DNA from: Aliiroseovarius sp. S1339
GTDB taxonomy: Bacteria; Pseudomonadota; Alphaproteobacteria; Rhodobacterales; Rhodobacteraceae
Assembly: GCF_023195695.1 (NCBI RefSeq)
Contig: NZ_JALPQG010000007.1
Span: forward strand, 124,001 to 188,000
Direction of reading: 5' to 3'
DNA length: 64,000 nt
Numbering within the stretch: position 1 is the first letter of the stretch; every line of letters starts with the position of its first letter. A program made the translations under genes and the position numbers. This document shows, in pieces, positions 43,148-50,459 of the stretch. The notes below the pieces were generated by a model. That model did not search any database, was not told the DNA's origin, and was given only the letters and a program-made list of their open reading frames with translations.

Positions 43148-43313
43148 AGCACCCCCATGTGTAAAAACGTGCGGCGAACGCTAGCAGGATGGCTGGTGAT
43201 TGCCACCCGCATTTACAACACAATAAGAAAACACGCTAAAGTTGCATAAAATATCTTTCAAATCACTCCTGAATGTTTTTCTATGAGGCGGAGTAGCGGT
43301 AGGAGAGTAAACG

Positions 43314-45242
43314 GTGTTGAAGCGGTTGGAGCAATGCAGGTCCCCCAAGGGCGCAACGCAGGCACGATTGCGCATTCTGGCGACGACTGATCTGCACATG
43401 CACATTTTGCCCTACGACTATCTCGCCGACCGTCCGGTGGAAGGGTGGGGGCTGACCAACACAGCCAAATTGATCGAAGCGGCGCGAGCCGAAGAACCCA
43501 ATACGATCCTGTTGGACAATGGCGATTTTCTACACGGCACAGCCATGGGTGATCTGGTGGTCGAACAATATCGTGCGGCTGGTGGGGCGGACGCCCCCAA
43601 GGTGCATCCGATGATCGCGGCCATGGATAATCTGGGCTATGACGCCGGCACGTTGGGCAACCATGACTTTGATCGTGGGGTCGAGGTTCTTTTTGATGCA
43701 ATTGCGCAGGCAGGCTTTCCCATCGTTTCTGCCAACACGGTTTTGAAGCGGGCGGCTGTGCCGACGCAGGACACCACCTTGGTTCCGCCATTTGCGATGC
43801 TCAACCGCCAGATCATCGACACAAACGGTACACCAAAAGATATCCGAATAGCGGTGATCGGCTTTCTGCCGCCCGGTTCGCTGAAGCTGGGTCATAATTC
43901 CGGTAAAGCCCCCGAGACGCGAGATATCGTTGAGACCGCGAAGGCCTTTGTGCCCCATCTGAGGGCGCGCGGGGCGGATGTCATCGTTGCGCTTGCCCAT
44001 TCTGGGATCGGCGATGCCACCCATGTGGAGGGGATGGAAAACGCCCTGTTGCCGCTGTCTGGCGTCGCGGGGATTGACGCCATAGTCGGTGGTCATTCCC
44101 ATCAGACCTTCCCGGACCAAACCTCGCCCGTTGTTGGGCCTGATGGGCTGAGCGATTACCTGAACCGCGTGCCGACCGTCGTGCCGGGGTTCTGGGGGTC
44201 GCATCTGGGGGTGATTGATCTGACGCTGGAACATGATGGTGACGGTTGGCGCGTCCTTTCTGGTAAGGCGAGTTTGCGAAAGGTCGAAGCCGCACGCTGT
44301 CCACGAGCAACTGCGACGCCCCAGACGCACCAAGCCTCTAATGGTTTTCCGAACTGGTTTCAGCTGCTGCATGAACGCACGTTGTCGCACATGCGCACGC
44401 CAATCGCGCAATGTTCGCAGGATCTCGACAACTACCTTGCCCTTGTTGGTGGCGATCGCGCAACACGGCTTGTGCAAGAGGCGATGAGTGATCACGCCCG
44501 GCGGTATCAGGTCGAGATTCTTGGCAGTGATCTTCCGGTTCTGGCCTCAAGCGCGCCGTTCAAGTCCGGGGGGCTTGCGGGGCCGAACTATTATTCGCAT
44601 GTGCATGCGGGTCAGATGACGCTCAGGTCTTTGTCTGACCTTTATGTGTTCCCAAATGAACTGACGTTGATCCGCGCGACCGGAGTGTTTCTGAAAATCT
44701 GGCTAGAGCGGTCGGCCAGCTTGTTCAATCAAGTGTTGCCAGGGGAACGGGCGGTGGCGCTGAAAGACGCTGGCACGCCGGGGTATCTGCTCGAATCGGT
44801 GCTGGGTTTGACTTATCAGATCGACCTCAGCCAACCCGCGCGCTTCACGCCCGCCGGGGCGGCGTCTGGGTTGGGTGGCGGGCGCATTTTTGATCTTCGC
44901 CATAATGGACAGCTGGTTGGCGATGATGACACTTTTCTGCTGGCCACCAGTGATTACCGCGCCTGCGGTGGAGGTGGCTATCCCATCGCCCCGGCAGACC
45001 AGATTGTTGCCACGCCCCCACTGGCCATTCGCGATGTTTTGAAAGCCTATGTGCAACAGACGGGTCTGATCAAAGTTGGCGCGGACCCGATCTGGCGGTT
45101 TGCAGACGTTGCAGGCGCAAGCGTTTGGTTCAAGTCCTCGCCCAACGCCCAACCGGCCTGCCAAAATCACCCGTGGTTATCCATTCGCTGTGTTACAGAC
45201 CGTGACGAAGATGGGTTTGCCCATTACGAGATGGAACTCTGA
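43314..45242 (+). CDS. 2',3'-cyclic-nucleotide 2'-phosphodiesterase/3'-nucleotidase family protein
   Basis: 642 residues. The N-terminal metallophosphatase domain has TTDLHMHILPYDY, GNHDFDRG and GGHSHQTF, and the C-terminal 5'-nucleotidase domain follows. CpdB-type enzymes cleave cyclic and 3'-nucleotides in the periplasm. Here the GTG at 43314 (AGGAG 8 bases before) is followed by LKRLEQCRSPKGATQARLRI with no signal peptide, and an in-frame TAA lies two codons upstream. It may therefore stay in the cytoplasm or use another export route. Confidence 0.9.
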   Translation: MLKRLEQCRSPKGATQARLRILATTDLHMHILPYDYLADRPVEGWGLTNTAKLIEAARAEEPNTILLDNGDFLHGTAMGDLVVEQYRAAGGADAPKVHPMIAAMDNLGYDAGTLGNHDFDRGVEVLFDAIAQAGFPIVSANTVLKRAAVPTQDTTLVPPFAMLNRQIIDTNGTPKDIRIAVIGFLPPGSLKLGHNSGKAPETRDIVETAKAFVPHLRARGADVIVALAHSGIGDATHVEGMENALLPLSGVAGIDAIVGGHSHQTFPDQTSPVVGPDGLSDYLNRVPTVVPGFWGSHLGVIDLTLEHDGDGWRVLSGKASLRKVEAARCPRATATPQTHQASNGFPNWFQLLHERTLSHMRTPIAQCSQDLDNYLALVGGDRATRLVQEAMSDHARRYQVEILGSDLPVLASSAPFKSGGLAGPNYYSHVHAGQMTLRSLSDLYVFPNELTLIRATGVFLKIWLERSASLFNQVLPGERAVALKDAGTPGYLLESVLGLTYQIDLSQPARFTPAGAASGLGGGRIFDLRHNGQLVGDDDTFLLATSDYRACGGGGYPIAPADQIVATPPLAIRDVLKAYVQQTGLIKVGADPIWRFADVAGASVWFKSSPNAQPACQNHPWLSIRCVTDRDEDGFAHYEMEL

Positions 45243-45616
45243 GGCTTGCATCGACGGTTTTCGCCTCATATATGAGGGTCGAGAGGTTGGCGCGGGCAGG
45301 CACCTCGCCAATCTGGTCAGGTCCGGAAGGAAGCAGCCACAACGAGCCCCGCTTGGGTCGTGTTCAGCCTCTCACCCAGTTTCAAATTCGCAAAATTTGG
45401 AACCCCGACAGGCGAAACAAAGTTTTGCCGGACGGGACACCACCCAAAGGCCCGCCAAATTGCAGGCCATAGATGATCGGAGGGCCAATATGAATGTCGT
45501 CATCACCCTTCGGGCAGGAATTTGCTAAGCGGGTTTATCCCCTTTCTGCCTGAGCACGCACACCCCAAGCCGCGTTTGCGCGCGGGGTGCAATGCCATGC
45601 TGAAACAGGCAGACCA
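45243..45616. other. Interval holding the SRP RNA, upstream of rsgA
   Basis: 374 bases. The SRP RNA occupies about 45281-45373. Beyond it are small hairpins (GGCGAAAC with GTTTTGCC near 45411-45430, and CACCCC with GGGGTG at 45561-45589) and a 12-codon frame at 45490-45528 (MNVVITLRAGIC) with GGAGG ahead of it. I do not claim that the short frame is translated. Confidence 0.6.
45281..45373 (+). ncRNA. ffs: Signal recognition particle RNA, small bacterial type (4.5S)
   Basis: The universally conserved Ffh-binding core GGTCAGGTCCGGAAGGAAGC is present at about 45317-45336, followed by AGCC. The ends pair: GAGAGGTTG (45281-45289) with CAGCCTCTC (45365-45373, one G-U pair). That gives a single hairpin of about 93-100 bases with the expected internal loops. 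It works with Ffh to target membrane proteins co-translationally. dnaX lies about 1.8 kb downstream, a common neighbour. Confidence 0.93.
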
Positions 45617-46645
45617 ATGACACACACACTTACGGACCTTGGTTGGTCCCCTTTCTTCGAAGCGCAGCGCGACGACGCTGCCGACTTGACCCCTTACCGG
45701 ATCACCGACATTCACCGCAGCCGCATGAATGCGCTGGGCGAGGCGGGCGAGGTCACCCTGACCTCTCCCAAGATCGTGGCCGGCGAATTGGCGGTTGGCG
45801 ATTGGGTTTTGGCCGACCCAGAGCTTCGCATACAACGATGTTTGGAGCGAAAATCACTGCTTCAACGACGTGCCGCCGGGACCGATGCACATACGCAGCT
45901 AATCGCGGCGAATGTCGATACCCTGTTTATCGTGACCTCGTGCAATGATGATTTCAACATTGCCCGGATCGAACGGTTTTTGGCACTGGCACATGAGGCT
46001 GGATGTTATCCTGTTCTGGTCCTGACAAAAGCGGACCTGTGCGATGATCCCCTTCGATACGAGGCCGAGGCACAGACCCTTGACCCGATGCTGACGATCC
46101 TGACCGTCAACGCCCGCGACCCATCCGGTGCGGCAGCGGTGGCGGCGTGGTGCAAAGCCCCGCAAACGGCGGCCTTTATCGGGTCGTCCGGCGTGGGCAA
46201 AACAACCCTAACCAATGGCTTGACTGGGGGCGACGCCGACACCGGCGGTGTCCGCGAAGACGATGCCAAGGGCCGCCACATCACAACCTCGCGCAGTATG
46301 CGTCCCATGCTGCAGGGCGGTTGGATCATTGATATGCCCGGCATGCGCGCGTTACGTCTTTTGGACACCCGCGAGGGGATCGACAGCGTTTTTGACGATC
46401 TGGCCGAGCTGGAAACCCAATGTCGGTTTTCCGACTGTGCGCATGAAACCGAGCCAGGGTGTGCCGTGCGCGCGGCCATCGACGCGGGAGAGCTTGATCT
46501 GGACCGTTTGGCACGCTGGCGCAAATTGCGCGCCGGTGATGCAAAGAACACCGAGACGGTGGCCGAAAGCCGCGCGCGACAGCGAAAGTTCTCGAAAATG
46601 GTGAAGAGCGTTACCAAGGGCGCAGGAAAGCGCAAAGGACGTTAG
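45617..46645 (+). CDS. rsgA: Ribosome small-subunit-dependent GTPase A
   Basis: 342 residues from ATG 45617 (MTHTLTDLGW). It is a circularly permuted GTPase in late 30S assembly. The order of motifs is G4 LTKADL, G1 GSSGVGKTT, then G3 DMPGMR, after an N-terminal OB-fold. The C-terminal zinc region has CRFSDCAHETEPGCAV (Cys-x4-Cys-x-His-x5-Cys). A frame-open extension to 45587 overlaps a hairpin and is less likely. Confidence 0.93.
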   Translation: MTHTLTDLGWSPFFEAQRDDAADLTPYRITDIHRSRMNALGEAGEVTLTSPKIVAGELAVGDWVLADPELRIQRCLERKSLLQRRAAGTDAHTQLIAANVDTLFIVTSCNDDFNIARIERFLALAHEAGCYPVLVLTKADLCDDPLRYEAEAQTLDPMLTILTVNARDPSGAAAVAAWCKAPQTAAFIGSSGVGKTTLTNGLTGGDADTGGVREDDAKGRHITTSRSMRPMLQGGWIIDMPGMRALRLLDTREGIDSVFDDLAELETQCRFSDCAHETEPGCAVRAAIDAGELDLDRLARWRKLRAGDAKNTETVAESRARQRKFSKMVKSVTKGAGKRKGR

Positions 46646-46719
46646 TCCAAGGGGATATCGCTTGGCGCGCGTCCGCAAATCAGGTCGCACTGAGACAACT
46701 GACAGGATAGGGTCGGAAC

Positions 46720-47097
46720 ATGGCCAGTCACGATGCAAAAGATGATGAGGAAAAAGCTGAAATCCGAACGCGGTGGGCCGAGGATCGAACGATCATGGCC
46801 AATGAACGCACGTTTTCAGCTTGGATGGGAACCGGCCTTGGCGCGGTGGGTGTTGCGATCGGGTTAAAGGCCGTGTTTGGGGCGTTTGATCCAACCTGGG
46901 CGGCCAAACTGGTCGCGACTTTGTTCTTGCTGGCAGCGATCGTGATCTATTGGGCGGCACGGCGGCAGGCTTGCAAAACTCTGTCGCGGCTATCTGAAAA
47001 CGATGCAGAAGCGTTACCGACACAGTCTTTCACCCGTCTTGCCGCTTTGATGACTGTGGCAACGGTTGGGGTCGGGGGGATCTTGTGGGCGTTGTGA
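46720..47097 (+). CDS. DUF202 (YidH-like) membrane protein
   Basis: 125 residues. An N-terminal charged segment with RTIMANERTFSAWMGTGLGA, the DUF202 hallmark, is followed by three membrane helices (about 35-52, 60-78, 103-124). The function is unknown. It lies between rsgA and dnaX on the plus strand with its own spacing on both sides. Confidence 0.88.
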   Translation: MASHDAKDDEEKAEIRTRWAEDRTIMANERTFSAWMGTGLGAVGVAIGLKAVFGAFDPTWAAKLVATLFLLAAIVIYWAARRQACKTLSRLSENDAEALPTQSFTRLAALMTVATVGVGGILWAL

Positions 47098-47179
47098 CCA
47101 GCGACCGCATCTTTGGTGGACCCCTGCCTCGCCCCGCTTTAGTCTTCTGTGACTGGACGAATCTCGACAAAGGTTGACG

Positions 47180-48952
47180 ATGAGCGACACCACTCCCGAC
47201 ACGGCGCAAGCGGCCCAGCCCTATCAGGTTCTGGCGCGCAAATACCGCCCAGAAACGTTCGCCGATCTGATCGGGCAAGAGGCGATGGTGCGCACGCTCA
47301 AGAACGCGTTCGAAGCCGACCGGATCGCGCAGGCCTTTGTAATGACGGGCATTCGCGGTGTGGGCAAAACCACCACGGCGCGGATCATCGCCAAGGGCAT
47401 GAACTGCATCGGGCCAGACGGCACGGGCGGACCAACTGTCGAGCCCTGCGGCAAGTGTGAACATTGCGTTGCCATCGCCGAAGGCCGCCATGTGGATGTG
47501 ATGGAGATGGACGCCGCCTCGCGCACTGGTGTGGGGGATATTCGCGAGATTATCGACAGTGTTCATTATCGTGCGGCATCGGCGCGGTATAAGATCTATA
47601 TCATCGACGAAGTTCACATGCTGTCGACCAGTGCGTTCAACGCCCTGCTCAAGACGCTTGAAGAGCCGCCTGAGCACGTGAAATTCATTTTTGCGACCAC
47701 CGAAATCCGTAAAGTGCCCGTCACGGTTCTGAGCCGCTGTCAGCGGTTTGACCTGCGCCGGATCGAACCTGAGGACATGCTGGCCATGTTGCGCCGGATT
47801 GCCGATGCGGAAGGGGCTGCGATCGCCGATGATGCGCTGGCGCTGATCACGCGCGCCGCCGAAGGCTCGGCCCGTGATGCGCAATCGCTGCTGGATCAGG
47901 CGATCAGCCATGGTGCCGGTGAAACGACCGCCGAACAGGTGCGCGCCATGTTGGGGCTGGCGGATCGGGGCCGGGTGCTGGACCTGATGGATCTGATTCT
48001 AAAAGGGAATGCGGCGGGGGCTTTGGTTGAGCTTGGTGGTCAATATGCCGACGGCGCTGATCCAATGGCGGTGTTGCGTGATCTGGCCGAAGTTTCGCAC
48101 TGGCTGAGCGTGATCAAGATCACACCAGAGGCCGTCGAAGACCCGACGGTGTCATCGGAAGAGCGCAATCGCGGGCAAACCATGTCGCGCGAACTGCCGA
48201 TGCGGGTTCTGTCGCGGATGTGGCAGATGTTGCTGAAGGCGATTGAAGAGATCTCGGTTGCGCCAAATTCGATGATGGCAGCTGAAATGGCGGTCATTCG
48301 GCTGACCCATGTGGCCGACTTGCCTACGCCGGAAGAATTGGTGCGCAGGTTGAAGGACCAGCCTGGGCCGCCAGCCGGGCCGATAGGCGGTGCCCCTGCG
48401 CCATCGGGTGGCAGTGGACCGAGTGCGACCTCTGTATCGCGCGGTTCGGTTTCTGGTGGCGGGTCAAGCGGTGGCGCAACTGCTTTGGCCGTATCGCAGG
48501 AACCGGAAAACGCCTTGGCGCGCTATACCCGGTTCGAGGATGTGATCGAATTGATCCGATCTAACCGCGATGTGAAGCTGTTGGTCGAGGTTGAGGGCGG
48601 CCTGCGGCTTGCAGCTTACGCACCGGGCCGGATCGAATTCACGCCCGCTGATGGGGCACCATCCGACCTTGCCGCCCGTCTTGCGCAACGTCTGCAAGGA
48701 TGGACTGGTGTGCGTTGGGGCGTCACGCTGGTGAATGGATGTGAGGCGGCGACGATTACTGAGACGCGGGATGGTGAAAAGCTTGCGCTGGAAGAAGAAG
48801 CGGCGGCGCACCCTTTGGTTCAAGCGGTGATCGCAAACTTTCCCAAGGCGCGGATCACTGAAATTCGCACCGCAGCAGACATGGCCGATGAAGCCGCCGC
48901 AGAAGCCCTGCCAGAGGTTGACGACGAATGGGATCCGTTTGAGGAAGAGTAG
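47180..48952 (+). CDS. dnaX: DNA polymerase III subunits gamma and tau
   Basis: 590 residues from ATG 47180 (AAAGG 7 bases before). It is the clamp-loader ATPase. YQVLARKYRPETFADLIGQE is the standard start, Walker A is GIRGVGKTT (57-65), a zinc site CGKCEHC follows, and the DExx box with ILSRCQRFDL-like sensor 1 is present. The C-terminal tau region begins after a Gly/Ser/Pro-rich linker. I find no A-rich slippery run, so a frameshift-made gamma form is not indicated. The next gene starts right after the stop codon. Confidence 0.96.
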   Translation: MSDTTPDTAQAAQPYQVLARKYRPETFADLIGQEAMVRTLKNAFEADRIAQAFVMTGIRGVGKTTTARIIAKGMNCIGPDGTGGPTVEPCGKCEHCVAIAEGRHVDVMEMDAASRTGVGDIREIIDSVHYRAASARYKIYIIDEVHMLSTSAFNALLKTLEEPPEHVKFIFATTEIRKVPVTVLSRCQRFDLRRIEPEDMLAMLRRIADAEGAAIADDALALITRAAEGSARDAQSLLDQAISHGAGETTAEQVRAMLGLADRGRVLDLMDLILKGNAAGALVELGGQYADGADPMAVLRDLAEVSHWLSVIKITPEAVEDPTVSSEERNRGQTMSRELPMRVLSRMWQMLLKAIEEISVAPNSMMAAEMAVIRLTHVADLPTPEELVRRLKDQPGPPAGPIGGAPAPSGGSGPSATSVSRGSVSGGGSSGGATALAVSQEPENALARYTRFEDVIELIRSNRDVKLLVEVEGGLRLAAYAPGRIEFTPADGAPSDLAARLAQRLQGWTGVRWGVTLVNGCEAATITETRDGEKLALEEEAAAHPLVQAVIANFPKARITEIRTAADMADEAAAEALPEVDDEWDPFEEE

Positions 48953-49423
48953 ATGAAAAGCTCAACGCGTTCCGAGATTGCGATCCTTGAAGAGGTCAAG
49001 TCACTTGCGGTTGAATACTACCAACTGACCGGTAAGCCTCTCGGTGTGACGGGCGAGATCGCCGAGATGGAGGCTGCCAGGCTGCTTGACCTAGAACTCG
49101 CCGAAGCACGCACTCCCGGTTTCGACGCGTATCGAACAACAACGGACAGAAAAGAGAAAATTCAAATCAAGGGACGCTGGAAGAATGATGGGGCGTCTTG
49201 GGGCCGTGTTTCGAAGATAAACACGGATCAAGAATTCGATGCTGTTCAGCTTGTGCTGTTACAAGGAAACTACGAAGTATTTGAAATCTGGGAAGCCACG
49301 CGGGACGATATCATCGAAAGACTGAATGCCCCTGGCTCCAAGGCGCGCAATGAACGCCGGTCTATGGGTGTTTCACAGTTCAAGTCCATTGCTGATCTTG
49401 TCTGGCCGTGCCACGCCTTGTAA
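48953..49423 (+). CDS. Small PD-(D/E)XK nuclease-like protein inside the dnaX operon
   Basis: 156 residues. The ATG at 48953 directly follows the dnaX TAG. A candidate PD-(D/E)XK core is Glu35 (VTGEIAEMEA), Asp58 (GFDAY) and Gln71-Ile-Lys73 (KIQIKGRW), the order of restriction-endonuclease-like folds. The rest (TDQEFDAVQLVLLQGNYEVF) looks like the next strands of that fold. I do not recognise a named function. The usual Rhodobacterales order is dnaX-ybaB-recR, so this gene appears inserted between dnaX and ybaB. Confidence 0.75.
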   Translation: MKSSTRSEIAILEEVKSLAVEYYQLTGKPLGVTGEIAEMEAARLLDLELAEARTPGFDAYRTTTDRKEKIQIKGRWKNDGASWGRVSKINTDQEFDAVQLVLLQGNYEVFEIWEATRDDIIERLNAPGSKARNERRSMGVSQFKSIADLVWPCHAL

Positions 49424-49482
49424 GCGGGGCGGCCCGACCGTATCTAAGACTGAACCGAATACACAAGATCGAGGAGCATAAA

Positions 49483-49827
49483 ATGCTGAAGGGACTGGGT
49501 GGTCTTGGCGATATGGCCAAGATGATGAAAGCCGCACAAGAGATGCAGACCAAGATGTCGGATATGCAAGAAAGCCTGTCTACGATGACCGTGGTCGGGG
49601 AAAGTGGTGCCGGTTTGGTGCGGGCCACTGCGACCGCAAAGGGCGTGTTGACGGGCCTGGACATTGACCCTTCGATCTTCAACCCCGACGAAAAGGAAGT
49701 GGTCGAGGATTTGATCCTTGCCGCGATCAAGGATGCTCAGGCCAAGGCGCAGGACCGCAGCGAAACCGAGATGTCACGCCTGACCGAAGAACTTGGTCTG
49801 CCCAAGGACATGAACCTGCCGTTCTAA
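49483..49827 (+). CDS. ybaB: YbaB/EbfC family nucleoid-associated protein
   Basis: 114 residues from ATG 49483 with GAGGAG upstream. It starts [20 protein letters not shown], and the helix-strand pattern and [18 protein letters not shown] region are typical. It binds DNA as a dimer and usually sits between dnaX and recR, as here. The recR ATG is 13 bases after its stop. Confidence 0.95.
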   Translation: MLKGLGGLGDMAKMMKAAQEMQTKMSDMQESLSTMTVVGESGAGLVRATATAKGVLTGLDIDPSIFNPDEKEVVEDLILAAIKDAQAKAQDRSETEMSRLTEELGLPKDMNLPF

Positions 49828-49840
49828 GGCAGAAAACCGC

Positions 49841-50437
49841 ATGTCAGAAGCCCCGCGTGATATCGAGAACCTGATCGAGTTAATGGCGAAACTGCCCGGA
49901 CTCGGTCCGCGGTCTGCGCGGCGAGCGGTGCTGTATCTGATCCGCAAGCGTGCGCTTGTGCTGACGCCGCTCGCGGACGCGATGGCCGCGGTGGCCGAGA
50001 CGGCGCGCGAATGTATCACCTGCGGAAATGTATCGACTGCAAACCAGTGCGATATCTGTGCGTCCGAGAAACGTGCAGTGGGCGAGATTTGCGTGGTCGA
50101 AGATGTCGCCGACCTTTGGGCGATGGAACGTGCTGGTCGTTTCAAAGGGCGCTATCACGTGCTGGGCGGAACCCTGTCGGCACTTGATGCGGTCGGCCCG
50201 GAAGACCTTGGCATTCCCCGCCTGATCCAGCGCGTTATTGATGAAAATGTGACCGAGGTCATCTTGGCACTGAACGCGACTGTCGACGGTCAAACCACGG
50301 CGCATTACATCGCAGAAGAGCTGGAAGGGCGTTGTGCCGTTTCATCTCTGGCACAGGGTGTGCCGATAGGAGGCGAGCTGGATTATCTGGACGAAGGCAC
50401 AATTTCGGCAGCATTGGCCGCGCGCAAACGGTATTGA
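49841..50437 (+). CDS. recR: Recombination mediator protein RecR
   Basis: 198 residues. The N-terminal helix-hairpin-helix ([17 protein letters not shown]), four zinc cysteines 58, 61, 70 and 73, and the Toprim domain ([15 protein letters not shown]) are all present. It works with RecO/RecF in loading RecA at gaps. It ends 22 bases before the convergent TIGR02302 gene. Confidence 0.97.
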   Translation: MSEAPRDIENLIELMAKLPGLGPRSARRAVLYLIRKRALVLTPLADAMAAVAETARECITCGNVSTANQCDICASEKRAVGEICVVEDVADLWAMERAGRFKGRYHVLGGTLSALDAVGPEDLGIPRLIQRVIDENVTEVILALNATVDGQTTAHYIAEELEGRCAVSSLAQGVPIGGELDYLDEGTISAALAARKRY

Positions 50438-50459
50438 GCTTGTCGCGAACCGGGGCCGC

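Noticed and set aside
43530-44495. A 321-codon minus-strand frame inside the nucleotidase gene
   Set aside because: Low-complexity His/Arg-rich translation without a recognisable domain, lying opposite conserved metallophosphatase motifs.
45490-45528. 12-codon frame with GGAGG upstream after the SRP RNA
   Set aside because: It is too short to support without conservation data, so it is mentioned in the spacer entry but not called as a gene.
47180-48952. Programmed frameshift in dnaX for a short gamma form
   Set aside because: No A-rich slippery heptamer or following stem-loop is visible in the linker region.
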